A stretch of 11,510 nt of DNA from an uncultured bacterium (GCA_943914435.1 CALUBY010000018.1:1-11510); one strand, 5' to 3'. Shown: positions 1-10,144, counted from the stretch's first letter. Numbers and translations are program-made. Notes: generated by a model not told the origin, from the letters alone.

Positions 1-3
1 ATC

Positions 4-62
4 TATAATAGTTACCAGCGCCCGTATCGGGCTACTGCCCTTTTTCTCGTTGGAGAACACTC
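4..62 (+). promoter_or_regulatory. Promoter -10 and leader of the first small gene
   Basis: A perfect -10 hexamer TATAAT lies at 4-9; its -35 would fall outside the window. Transcription would start near 16. The leader carries a small hairpin (GCCCG 20-24 with CGGGC 28-32, loop TAT) and a T5 run at 41-45, too far from the stem for a standard terminator. A GGAG ribosome binding site (52-55) sits 7 nt before the ATG at 63. Confidence 0.5.
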
Positions 63-419
63 ATGTGTCCTGCCCTTCATACTTCTGCACCAGCCACGGC
101 CACGGTGTTTCATCTCACCCCGCGGCCTCGTTCCCGTCTCCAGCAACTGATCTTCAGGCCAGGGGCACTTTCAGGGTCTGAGGTCCTGTTCATCATGGAT
201 GAGCTGGGTGATTCTGCGAGGGTGCCGAGCTTCATGCTGAAGTTCAAGCCTACCCAGACCTATGGCCCCGGTGGCGTTATCGATATGATTATGCGGAAAG
301 CAGCCTGTGAGTATCTCGGAATCGCTCTTCCTCCGGACGAGGTGTTCGCAGAACTGTTCAGAGAACCTCGTGTCGATCACGAACTCACCTGGCCTGTCCA
401 CACCGGCTCTCCGTCCTAA
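63..419 (+). CDS. Hypothetical protein, 118 aa
   Basis: I do not recognise this protein. The start is supported by GGAG at 52-55, seven bases before the ATG, and by a TATAAT box upstream; the stop is TAA. The N-terminal 40 residues are rich in Pro, Ala, Thr and Arg and look disordered. The rest looks like a small soluble fold, with hydrophobic stretches around VLFIMDEL, a Gly-rich turn (YGPGGVIDM) and a probable helix (RKAACEYLGIALP) followed by an acidic segment. There is no signal peptide, membrane helix or metal-binding cluster. It is followed 30 nt later by a strong terminator, so it is probably a single-gene transcript. The case for a real gene rests on promoter, RBS, ORF and terminator lying in order; no function can be assigned. 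Confidence 0.6.
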   Translation: MCPALHTSAPATATVFHLTPRPRSRLQQLIFRPGALSGSEVLFIMDELGDSARVPSFMLKFKPTQTYGPGGVIDMIMRKAACEYLGIALPPDEVFAELFREPRVDHELTWPVHTGSPS

Positions 420-448
420 TCAGAAAACGGGCGGTAGGTGACTGTCTT

Positions 449-478
449 AAAAAGCCTTGCCTGTCGGCAAGGCTTTTT
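449..478 (+). terminator. Rho-independent terminator after the 118-aa gene
   Basis: A perfect 13-bp stem (449-461 with 466-478) closes a TGTC loop (462-465). The sequence begins with A5 and ends with T5, so it can work on both strands. It separates the first small gene from the membrane-protein gene that starts at 560. Confidence 0.88.
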
Positions 479-559
479 CATGCCCTATCATTGACACGGA
501 CTACGAACATGCGGTTATATGAAACCAGTAACATCGCCCTCCAAAGAGAAGGAATCGCT

Positions 560-766
560 GTGCAAAAGTTCATTATCTATTTCTATTTTCTGCTAGGAGC
601 CATTGCTCTCCTGATGGTGGGCCCTGTCCTTGATGCCCTACTGGTAAACCAGGACTGGGAGTTCGCGAAAAAGTTTGGAGCCTCTATGCTGTGTGCGGCA
701 CTCATTGTCGTTCTCGTCATGTGGAGTCTCAGCCGCTTGAAGCGAGACACTATCCCACCCCAATAG
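560..766 (+). CDS. Small two-helix membrane protein, 68 aa
   Basis: Family not recognised. The reading frame is open from a TTG at 491 and an ATG at 509, but the best start is the GTG at 560. An AGAAGGAA ribosome binding site (547-554) lies five bases before it, and translation from there begins directly with a hydrophobic helix. From that start, residues 4-28 form a first membrane segment (aromatic FIIYFYF, then Leu/Ala). Residues 30-38 (NQDWEFAKK) make a short polar loop, and residues 39-57 form a second membrane segment. The tail SRLKRDTIPPQ is basic, which by the positive-inside rule puts the C-terminus in the cytoplasm and gives a helical hairpin. The stop TAG lies one base before a bidirectional terminator shared with rpoC. 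A role cannot be inferred from the neighbours, which are transcribed separately. Confidence 0.6.
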   Translation: MQKFIIYFYFLLGAIALLMVGPVLDALLVNQDWEFAKKFGASMLCAALIVVLVMWSLSRLKRDTIPPQ

Positions 767-767
767 C

Positions 768-795
768 AAAAGGGACCGCTCGCGCGGTCCCTTTT
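768..795. terminator. Bidirectional terminator between the 68-aa gene and rpoC
   Basis: A perfect 12-bp stem (AAAAGGGACCGC 768-779 with its complement 784-795) closes a TCGC loop. It has A4 on one side and T4 on the other. It ends the + strand small gene and also the - strand rpoB-rpoC transcript, whose last codon is at 817-819. Confidence 0.88.
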
Positions 796-816
796 ACATT
801 TCTATACTTAATCAAC

Positions 817-4536
<3,720 letters not shown>

Positions 4537-4548
4537 AGAGAGTTCAGG

Positions 4549-7500
4549 TTATTCGCCCGCTGACTGCGTGTAGTTCTCGAGTGGCTCGATGTCGAGCGCG
4601 AGACCGCGGATCTGGTTGGTAAGTACGCTGAAGCTTGCCGGGGTGCCTGCATGGCTTACCGGTTCGCCCTTCACGATTGCATCGAAGGTCGCCGAGCGGC
4701 CCTGGATATCGTCGGACTTAATAGTGAGCATTTCTCGAAGGGTATACGCAGAGCCATATCCAAGGAGCGCCCACACCTCCATCTCTCCAAATCGCTGACC
4801 ACCATTCTGCGCCTTTCCTCCGAGAGGCTGCTGGGTAATGAGCGAGTACGGACCGATGGAACGCATATGGATCTTGTCTTCCACCATGTGATGGAGTTTC
4901 AAGACATACATGTACCCGACAGACACCGGCTGTGCGAAGGCTTCACCCGAACGACCATCGAAGAGCTGCATCTTTCCGGATGCGTCATAGCCTGCAGCGA
5001 CGAGTTCTTCACGAATTTCTGCGTGAGTAGCTCCCGCAAACGGAGGCACCACTGCCTGATACCCAAGAGAGTTTGCTGCGAGTCCAAGATGGAGCTCGAG
5101 AATCTGTCCGAGGTTCATGCGCGATGGAACGCCGAGCGGTGTGAGGATGATGTCGACAGGATTTCCGTCCTTGTCGTATGGCATGTCCTCAACCGGAAGC
5201 ACGCGCGAGATAACACCCTTGTTTCCGTGACGGCCCGCGAGCTTGTCACCCACTGATACGTTACGAACCTGTGCAACGGTAACGACAATCTTCTTGATGA
5301 TGCCGCTCTCGAGCTGATCACCCTGCTCGCGTGAGAATACTTTCACGCCGATAACACGACCACGCTTCCCTCCTTCCATACGAAGTGAGGTGTCCTTCAC
5401 ATCCTTTGCCTTGTCTCCAAAGATAGAGCGAAGAAGACGTTCCTCAGGAGTAAGCTGCGTCTCGCCCTTTGGCGTTACTTTACCAACGAGAATATCGCCA
5501 GGGCGCACTTCCGCACCGATGCGTACCACGCCTTCCTCATCGAGGTTCTTAAGGCGAAGCTCACCAACGTTTGGAATATCGTGCGTGGTTACCTCTGCAC
5601 CAAGCTTGGTGTCACGAACGGCACACTCGAAGTCTTCGATGTGTACGGTAGTGAACTTGGATTCCTCTACAAGGCGCTCTGAGACAATGATGGCGTCCTC
5701 ATAGTTCGCCCCGTTCCATGACATGAATGCCACACGAACGTTCTGTCCGAGTGCCATCTGTCCCTGATCTGAGGAAGATGCATCAGCAAGCACATCTCCC
5801 TTCTTAACCTTCATGCCGGTAGAGACGATAGGACGCTGCATGAATGCAGAGTTCTGGTTCGTCTGGGTAAGGCCCTGAAGCTTGTACTCGTCGGGCTTAG
5901 CGCCTCCGCTCTCAACAACAATCTTGCGAGCATCACAGTAGGTGACGGTGCCTCCCTCACGCGCAACGATAAGTCGTCCCGTGTTACGAGCAGCGTGTCC
6001 CTCAATTCCTGTTGCCACGAGTGGTGCCTCAGGAATAAGCACGGGAGTCGCCTGCTTCTGCATGTTTGAACCCATGAGCGCACGGTTCGCGTCGTCATGA
6101 TCCACGAATGGAATCATCGCGGTTGCGGCCGAGAACATCTGGTACGTGGACGAGTCCATGTAGGTAATCTCATCGCGACGAACAACCGATGGTTCGCCAC
6201 CACGACGTGCCTCGATGGTTTCTGGAATGATGCGATCCTTGTCATCAACCGGGGTTGCTGCGTGTGCAATAACCTCAGTCTCTTCGTCGAGTGCATTCAG
6301 GTACTCAATCTCTTTTGTAACAACACCGTTCTTCACAACCGCATACGGGGTCTCAATAACACCAAACTCGTTCGTACGCGCATGGAGCGCGAGACGAAGG
6401 ATAAGGCCGATGTTCTGACCTTCTGGCGTGTGGATTGGGCAGAGGCGTCCGTAGTGCGAAGGGTGCACGTCACGAACCTCAAAGCCAGCGCGCTCACGCG
6501 TGAGACCGCCGGGACCAAGTGCTGAGAGCGTACGCATGTTCTCAAGCTCAGCAAGAATGTTCTGCTGATCCATGAACTGCGAAAGCTGGTTAGCGGTGAA
6601 GAACTCACGAACCGATGCCGATAGAGGGCGTGGGTTCACGAAGGCCATAGGAAGCGAGGTCTCGCTCTCAATAGTCGACATGCGGTCCTGAATGTTGCGC
6701 TTCATGCGCGACATACCAACACGCATACGAGCCTGGAGAAGCTCACCCACAAAACGCACACGACGGAAGCCGAGGTGGTCGATATCATCAGGTACCGCCT
6801 GAGGGTCCTGGTTCATGCGAGCAATCTCACCAACAATACGGATGAGGTCCTCAAGCGTGAGAGCACGCTGATCGAGAGACTTCTTGTCCGTTGGAAGACC
6901 GAATCGCGCGTTAAGGCGATGACGACCAACCTTAGAGAGGTCATAGCGCTCAGGAGCGAAGAGCGTGTTTACATACGACTTCGCGTTGTCCGGAGTCGCA
7001 AGATCACCGTCGCGCATGCGGCGGTGCACTTCGACGAACGAGTCGTCGAGTGTCTGAGCAGTGTCGTGTGCAAGCGTCTTCTCAAGAGCAGCGAGAGCAA
7101 TCTCATCTCCCTTAAACTGCTTGAGAATTTCCTCGCGAACACCTGCACCAAAGATGGAGAGGAGGTTCGTAACCGGGAACTTACGCTTGCGGTCAATCTT
7201 CACGTAGATAGCACCATCAACATCAGACTCAATTTCAATCCAGACACCACGTGCAGGAATGAGTTTTGCACCGAAGAAGTTGCGTCCCTTGTTCTCCTCA
7301 GCGACAAAGAATGCGCCGAAGGAACGGGCGAGCTGAGGCACGATAGCGCGCTCAACACCCGAGACGATAAATGAGCCGTGAGGCGTCATCATCGGAATAT
7401 CCGTGAGGAATATCTCCTGGGTCTTCTCAGAACCGAAGGTCTTGTTAACCAGTGTTACAGACGCCTTAATAGGAGCCTCGTAGGTACGAGCGTTTTCACG

Positions 7501-7731
7501 TGCTTCCTCTTCGGTACCTTTTGGGTTACCGACTTCAAAGCCGTCAAAGCGAAGTTCGAATTTCTTACCAGAGTAATCAGGAATCGGAGAGAATTCCTTG
7601 AAGAGTTCCTTGAGTCCGTCCTCGAGAAGCCACTTGTACGACTCTCGCTGGTGTCCTACCAGATCCGGAAAGTCGACACGTGGTGCACGATACGCGCCGA
7701 AGGTCTTCTGCACGAGCTTTTTTTGCTGCAT
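4549..7731 (-). CDS. rpoB: DNA-directed RNA polymerase subunit beta, 1060 aa
   Basis: Second catalytic subunit of RNA polymerase. Recognisable blocks in order: FVNPRPLSASVREFF and the rifampicin-region block NQLSQFMDQQN (381-391); SALGPGGLTRERAGFEVRDV (403-422); CPIHTPEGQNIGLI (431-444); SWNGANYEDAI (671-681) with the acidic pair E678/D679; GDKLAGRHGNKGV (828-840) with lysines 830 and 838, matching the E. coli active-site lysines 1065 and 1073; and GGKAQNGGQRFGEMEVWAL (971-989), where N976 replaces the usual Phe. At 1060 residues it is short (E. coli 1342, B. subtilis about 1190) and lacks the lineage-specific insertions. It is the first gene of the rpoB-rpoC operon, with no rplJ/rplL next to it. 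The ATG at 7731 has no Shine-Dalgarno sequence but lies 21 nt below a structured leader. The pocket residues equivalent to E. coli H526 and R529 are changed. Confidence 0.98.
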   Translation of the reverse strand: MQQKKLVQKTFGAYRAPRVDFPDLVGHQRESYKWLLEDGLKELFKEFSPIPDYSGKKFELRFDGFEVGNPKGTEEEARENARTYEAPIKASVTLVNKTFGSEKTQEIFLTDIPMMTPHGSFIVSGVERAIVPQLARSFGAFFVAEENKGRNFFGAKLIPARGVWIEIESDVDGAIYVKIDRKRKFPVTNLLSIFGAGVREEILKQFKGDEIALAALEKTLAHDTAQTLDDSFVEVHRRMRDGDLATPDNAKSYVNTLFAPERYDLSKVGRHRLNARFGLPTDKKSLDQRALTLEDLIRIVGEIARMNQDPQAVPDDIDHLGFRRVRFVGELLQARMRVGMSRMKRNIQDRMSTIESETSLPMAFVNPRPLSASVREFFTANQLSQFMDQQNILAELENMRTLSALGPGGLTRERAGFEVRDVHPSHYGRLCPIHTPEGQNIGLILRLALHARTNEFGVIETPYAVVKNGVVTKEIEYLNALDEETEVIAHAATPVDDKDRIIPETIEARRGGEPSVVRRDEITYMDSSTYQMFSAATAMIPFVDHDDANRALMGSNMQKQATPVLIPEAPLVATGIEGHAARNTGRLIVAREGGTVTYCDARKIVVESGGAKPDEYKLQGLTQTNQNSAFMQRPIVSTGMKVKKGDVLADASSSDQGQMALGQNVRVAFMSWNGANYEDAIIVSERLVEESKFTTVHIEDFECAVRDTKLGAEVTTHDIPNVGELRLKNLDEEGVVRIGAEVRPGDILVGKVTPKGETQLTPEERLLRSIFGDKAKDVKDTSLRMEGGKRGRVIGVKVFSREQGDQLESGIIKKIVVTVAQVRNVSVGDKLAGRHGNKGVISRVLPVEDMPYDKDGNPVDIILTPLGVPSRMNLGQILELHLGLAANSLGYQAVVPPFAGATHAEIREELVAAGYDASGKMQLFDGRSGEAFAQPVSVGYMYVLKLHHMVEDKIHMRSIGPYSLITQQPLGGKAQNGGQRFGEMEVWALLGYGSAYTLREMLTIKSDDIQGRSATFDAIVKGEPVSHAGTPASFSVLTNQIRGLALDIEPLENYTQSAGE

Positions 7732-7752
7732 GTCAGTTCGTATGGTTACGGT

Positions 7753-7829
7753 GTCTCAGAGAACGAACGACGGCGTAAACGCCAATGAGCACGTACATGT
7801 ACGTGCGACGTCCCTCGTTCTTTGGAGAC
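7753..7829 (-). promoter_or_regulatory. Structured rpoB leader: candidate three-way-junction RNA
   Basis: In the transcript the region folds into a closing stem and two hairpins. The closing stem pairs 7825-7829 with 7753-7757, continues through 7815-7820 with 7761-7766 (a bulge and one mismatch between them), and ends with 7810-7812 with 7769-7771 across a 2x2 internal loop. Inside are a hairpin from an 18-nt perfect palindrome (7789-7806, GCACGTA/TACGTGC around CATG) and a second hairpin GGCG-TTTA-CGCC (7772-7783). The linkers are only 3, 5 and 0 nt. It ends 21 nt before the rpoB ATG, so it could control translation or premature termination. I do not recognise it as a known riboswitch or ribosomal-protein leader. 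Confidence 0.5.
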
Positions 7830-7892
7830 GCTGTGTTAAATAAATTCGCCCTTAGTTTTGCCCTCGTTCTTCCGTTACTCAGTCGTATCATG

Positions 7893-7922
7893 ACTATACC
7901 GTGAAGGACGGGTGAGGGTCAA
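7893..7922 (-). promoter_or_regulatory. Promoter of rpoB-rpoC
   Basis: On the - strand, TTGACC (7917-7922) and TATAGT (7893-7898) are 18 bp apart, close to the sigma-70 consensus. The predicted start near 7886 leaves an untranslated leader of about 155 nt before rpoB. The promoter lies just downstream of the terminator of the preceding membrane-protein gene, so rpoBC appears to be an independent transcription unit. Confidence 0.65.
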
Positions 7923-7939
7923 GGTGGCGGGTGGATAAG

Positions 7940-7969
7940 AAAAAAGCGGCCCCCTCGAAAGGAAGCCGC
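7940..7969 (-). terminator. Rho-independent terminator of the 134-aa membrane-protein gene
   Basis: Read on the - strand, GCGGCTTCC (7961-7969) pairs with GGGGGCCGC (7946-7954), with two G-U pairs and a TTTCGA loop, followed by T6 (7940-7945). It lies 24 nt after the TAA of the membrane-protein gene and just before the rpoB promoter. Confidence 0.82.
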
Positions 7970-7993
7970 CTATTTTGATTCCCCACACCGCAC

Positions 7994-8398
7994 TTAGCGG
8001 TAGGGTTGTTTCCCCTTCCAGTCATACCAGGGCGGGGTTTCCCAGAGCAGTTCGAGGTTGACGGGCTCGTCATCGTTGGCCGTGACGAGTCCGTCCTGCG
8101 GAACCGCCTGGTTCGACCAGAGCGAAACGACGGAGCCGAGGATGTAAGCGAGAAGCATGAAGGCCGCAGAGGTGAGGCCGATCACAATCGGGAACCCGGT
8201 TTCAGCGAACTGCTTGCCGATCGCCGCCGCGATGACGCCGATGGGCACATAGGCGGCCAGAAAGGTTGCGAGGTTCAGTGCCTGATACCCCCCGATCAGC
8301 CGGCCATAGACCCCTGCCGCCATCATCATGAAGATGAACAGAGCCATCAACACGGCGAAGTCGCCAAGGATGGCGCTCATTGCATTAATCACGTCCAT
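7994..8398 (-). CDS. Putative three-helix membrane protein, 134 aa
   Basis: Family not recognised. Three hydrophobic segments are clear: residues 13-32 (with a run of Met and Phe), 41-61 and 70-94. The first loop contains YGRLIGGYQ and the second contains GKQFAETGFP. The last 40 residues are hydrophilic, acidic in the middle (NDDEPVNLELLWE), and end in an aromatic motif PPWYDWKGKQPYR. There is no cleavable signal peptide. The ATG at 8396-8398 has only a weak AAAGGG-like sequence upstream. A promoter at 8443-8471 and a terminator at 7940-7969 frame it as a single-gene transcript between trmD and rpoB. Codons appear richer in GCC/GCG and ATC/ATG than in the neighbours, which may reflect membrane composition or a different origin. 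No active-site residues are evident. Confidence 0.72.
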   Translation of the reverse strand: MDVINAMSAILGDFAVLMALFIFMMMAAGVYGRLIGGYQALNLATFLAAYVPIGVIAAAIGKQFAETGFPIVIGLTSAAFMLLAYILGSVVSLWSNQAVPQDGLVTANDDEPVNLELLWETPPWYDWKGKQPYR

Positions 8399-8418
8399 CG
8401 AAGAACCCTTTTGTTGTA

Positions 8419-8471
8419 CCGGAGTATTCCGGCTCTAAATATACGATAACACCCTATGTGAGTATTGTCAA
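8419..8471 (-). promoter_or_regulatory. Promoter and leader hairpin of the 134-aa membrane-protein gene
   Basis: On the - strand a perfect -35 TTGACA (8466-8471) is followed after 17 bp by TATCGT (8443-8448). The expected start near 8436 is immediately followed by a small hairpin (CCGGA 8428-8432 with TCCGG 8419-8423, loop ATAC). The -35 begins 17 bp after the trmD stop and no trmD terminator is evident, so read-through from trmD is also possible. Confidence 0.6.
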
Positions 8472-8488
8472 CAGCACTGCGGGTGCGC

Positions 8489-9202
8489 TTAGGACACCTT
8501 CGCTTCTTTGGCAGAGGCCACAACCGCTTTCTTTGCCTTCTTCGTGCTCGCGAGCTTCTTCGCTCGATACTCGTCAATCTTCTTGTGATCGCCCGTTCTA
8601 AGCACCGGCGGAACCGGATATTTCTTCCCTTCCCACTCAATAACCTCAGGACGCGTATACACGTCAGGTGCCGCTATGCGGCGCTCCTCAACGGACTCTT
8701 CTTTTCCAAGGACTCCTGGAATACGACGCGTAATAGCATCAACCATAGCGAGCGCTGGCACTTCGCCTCCGGTATATACCGCCTCCCCCACCGCAAACTC
8801 TTTTACCGGTGCCATTGTTTTCAAAATCTTCATCGCACGATTATCAATACCTTCGTAGCGACCACACACAAACGCTATCTCGTCATACTTCGCGAGCATG
8901 TCGGCGTCTTTGTTCGTAAACTGTTTCGCTGTTGGCGAAAACCAGATAATGACCTTGTTCCCTTTACGACGACCGAGTGATTTCTTCACTGCCTTCACCA
9001 CAGGCAAGGCGGTCATTACCATGCCAGGCCCCCCGCCATACGGACGTTCGTCTACCTTGCCCCAGCGGTTTGTGACATACGGACGTGGCGACTCATAATC
9101 AACCATCATCTTTTTTGCAGCGCGAGCACGCCCAAGGATAGACGCAGACAAATACGCGTCACACGCTTCAGGAAAAAGAGTAATGAGATGAAACCGAATC
9201 AT
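8489..9202 (-). CDS. trmD: tRNA (guanine-N1)-methyltransferase TrmD, 237 aa
   Basis: SPOUT-fold enzyme that methylates N1 of G37 in tRNAs with G at position 36, using S-adenosylmethionine; it prevents +1 frameshifting and is normally a homodimer. Signatures: MIRFHLITLFPE at the N-terminus, ERPYGGGPGMVM (52-63), CGRYEGID (113-120), the cofactor-knot segment VGEAVYTGGEVPALAMVDA (138-156), RRIPGVLG (159-166), and YTRPEVIEWEGKKYPVPPVLRTGDHKKI (182-209). D155 matches the catalytic aspartate of characterised TrmD. The usual GDYVLTGGE is GEAVYTGGE here, a mild change. After the catalytic and tRNA-binding part, the last 20 residues form a Lys/Ala-rich tail not typical of the E. coli enzyme. It follows khpA by 45 nt. 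The ATG has no Shine-Dalgarno sequence, but TATAGT lies 8 nt upstream. rimM, often beside trmD, is absent. Confidence 0.96.
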   Translation of the reverse strand: MIRFHLITLFPEACDAYLSASILGRARAAKKMMVDYESPRPYVTNRWGKVDERPYGGGPGMVMTALPVVKAVKKSLGRRKGNKVIIWFSPTAKQFTNKDADMLAKYDEIAFVCGRYEGIDNRAMKILKTMAPVKEFAVGEAVYTGGEVPALAMVDAITRRIPGVLGKEESVEERRIAAPDVYTRPEVIEWEGKKYPVPPVLRTGDHKKIDEYRAKKLASTKKAKKAVVASAKEAKVS

Positions 9203-9210
9203 ACAGAAAT

Positions 9211-9243
9211 ACTATACGACAAGAGCGGCGTATGCCGCTCTTG
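9211..9243 (-). promoter_or_regulatory. khpA-trmD intergenic hairpin and candidate trmD -10 box
   Basis: A perfect 10-bp stem (9220-9229 with 9234-9243, 4-nt loop) follows the khpA stop by 4 nt. No T-run follows it on the - strand, so it is not a standard terminator; it may stabilise or separate the khpA message. Directly after it, TATAGT (9211-9216) lies 8 nt before the trmD ATG and could drive a leaderless trmD transcript. No matching -35 is seen. Confidence 0.4.
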
Positions 9244-9247
9244 TTTG

Positions 9248-9556
9248 TTACGTTATGCCCCCGAGTACCTGCTCGAGTGACTTCGTGTCGTCAGAATCAA
9301 AATGCTTTCCTCCAAGGGGCTCGTTGATCTTTAGGTTAACGCGAGCATTGTGCTTCATGCCCACCACGCGAAGAAGGGTGCGGATAGCCTTTGCAATAGC
9401 GCCGTCCTTACCGATGATTTTACCCATGTCCTCAGGAGCAACCGTAAGAGTAAGGAGTACGCCCATCTCATCTACCGATCGGGTGATTACCACGCGATCA
9501 GGATTATCGACGAGCGCCTTAACAGTGAAATCGAGGTATGCGTGATCTTGTTCCAT
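9248..9556 (-). CDS. khpA: KH-domain RNA-binding protein KhpA (YlqC-like), 102 aa
   Basis: Small single-KH RNA-binding protein. Homologues in Gram-positive bacteria pair with KhpB and act as RNA chaperones affecting cell division and growth. The N-terminus (LDFTVKALVDNPDRVVI) and VAPEDMGKIIGKDGAIAKAIRTLLRVVG (39-66) are typical. The RNA-gripping loop is G49-K50-D51-G52 within IIGKDG. After the KH fold, about 25 extra residues (from INEPLGGKHF) end in an acidic segment, making it longer than the usual 75-80 residues. The position between rpsP and trmD matches the conserved S16 cluster. The ATG at 9554-9556 lacks a Shine-Dalgarno sequence; a TATTCT (9567-9572) lies 10 nt upstream and may be a -10 box. 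Confidence 0.92.
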   Translation of the reverse strand: MEQDHAYLDFTVKALVDNPDRVVITRSVDEMGVLLTLTVAPEDMGKIIGKDGAIAKAIRTLLRVVGMKHNARVNLKINEPLGGKHFDSDDTKSLEQVLGGIT

Positions 9557-9604
9557 AGGTCGTAGCAGAATAGCGGAATATGCGGCGATAAAGATAAACG
9601 ACGA

Positions 9605-9622
9605 GTGTGAGAAACCTCACAC
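9605..9622 (-). other. Hairpin between rpsP and khpA
   Basis: GTGTGAG (9605-9611) and CTCACAC (9616-9622) form a perfect 7-bp stem with a 4-nt loop, 10 nt after the rpsP stop. On the - strand it is followed by TCGTCGTTTATC, a poor T-tract. It may attenuate or process the message between rpsP and khpA rather than fully terminate. Confidence 0.4.
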
Positions 9623-9632
9623 GAGGCAAGAG

Positions 9633-10133
9633 CTATGCAGCTGGCTCTTCTTCTTTTGCCTCAGCGACGGGTTCTTCGGGTGCGGCTTCTGGAGTTTCCT
9701 CAGGAGCGACAGGTGCTTCTTCAGATGGGGCCTCGGTTGCTGCTGCAGCAGCTGCTTCTTCAGCGGCCTTAGCCTCAGCTGCCTCTGCCTTCGCCTTCTC
9801 TTCTGCAAGCTTAGCAGCGGCTGCCTCCTCCTCAGCCTTCTTCTTAGCAATGTTCTTCTCGAGGTTCTTCTTTGAGATAACCGCCTGCTTCTCACCCGTC
9901 AAAACACCATTCTTAATAAGAAGGTTCTTAAGGGACGGAGATACCTGAGCACCCTTCGTAATCCAGTCCTGGATGCGGTCTGCCTTATAGGTAATCTGCT
10001 TCGTCTTAGGGTTGTAGGTACCAACAAGGTCAACATACTTACCTGCCTTCGGGCCTGCGGTTTTTTCGAGCACGGCCATACGGAACGACGCGTCGTTCTT
10101 TCGGCCAATGCGCTGGAATCGGATCATCAACAT
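9633..10133 (-). CDS. rpsP: 30S ribosomal protein S16 with long Ala/Glu tail, 166 aa
   Basis: Primary-assembly protein of the 30S subunit that binds the 5' domain of 16S rRNA. The family core is clear: MIRFQRIGRKNDASFRMAVLEK, then GKYVDLVGTYNPKTKQ, ADRIQDWITKGAQVSPSLKNLLIKNGVL. The frame extends to a TTG at 10152-10154, but homology favours the ATG at 10131-10133 or the one at 10125-10127. I choose 10133 because a promoter places the RNA start near 10137. Neither start has a Shine-Dalgarno sequence. S16 is normally 75-90 residues. Here a Lys-rich linker is followed by about 67 residues made almost only of Ala, Glu, Lys and Pro, likely a charged helix passing into a disordered Pro/Glu tail, with no aromatic residue or Arg. 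It heads the rpsP-khpA-trmD order. Confidence 0.96.
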   Translation of the reverse strand: MLMIRFQRIGRKNDASFRMAVLEKTAGPKAGKYVDLVGTYNPKTKQITYKADRIQDWITKGAQVSPSLKNLLIKNGVLTGEKQAVISKKNLEKNIAKKKAEEEAAAAKLAEEKAKAEAAEAKAAEEAAAAAATEAPSEEAPVAPEETPEAAPEEPVAEAKEEEPAA

Positions 10134-10144
10134 ATGTAGCGGGA

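Noticed and set aside
491..559. Upstream TTG (491) or ATG (509) start for the small membrane protein
   Set aside because: No ribosome binding site precedes either; the GTG at 560 has AGAAGGAA at good spacing and begins directly with the membrane helix.
7789..7806. 18-nt palindrome as a mobile-element end or a lone restriction or operator site
   Set aside because: No second copy, target duplication or transposase is present; its position as one arm of a larger fold in the rpoB leader is the simpler reading, though an operator role is not excluded.
8006..8449. 147-aa + strand ORF opposite the membrane-protein gene
   Set aside because: It is antisense to a frame with clear membrane helices, promoter and terminator, and it runs through that gene's leader hairpin.
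9607..9948. 113-aa Ala/Ser-rich + strand ORF
   Set aside because: Antisense to the Ala/Glu tail of S16; its composition is the direct result of the complementary GCx/GAx codons.
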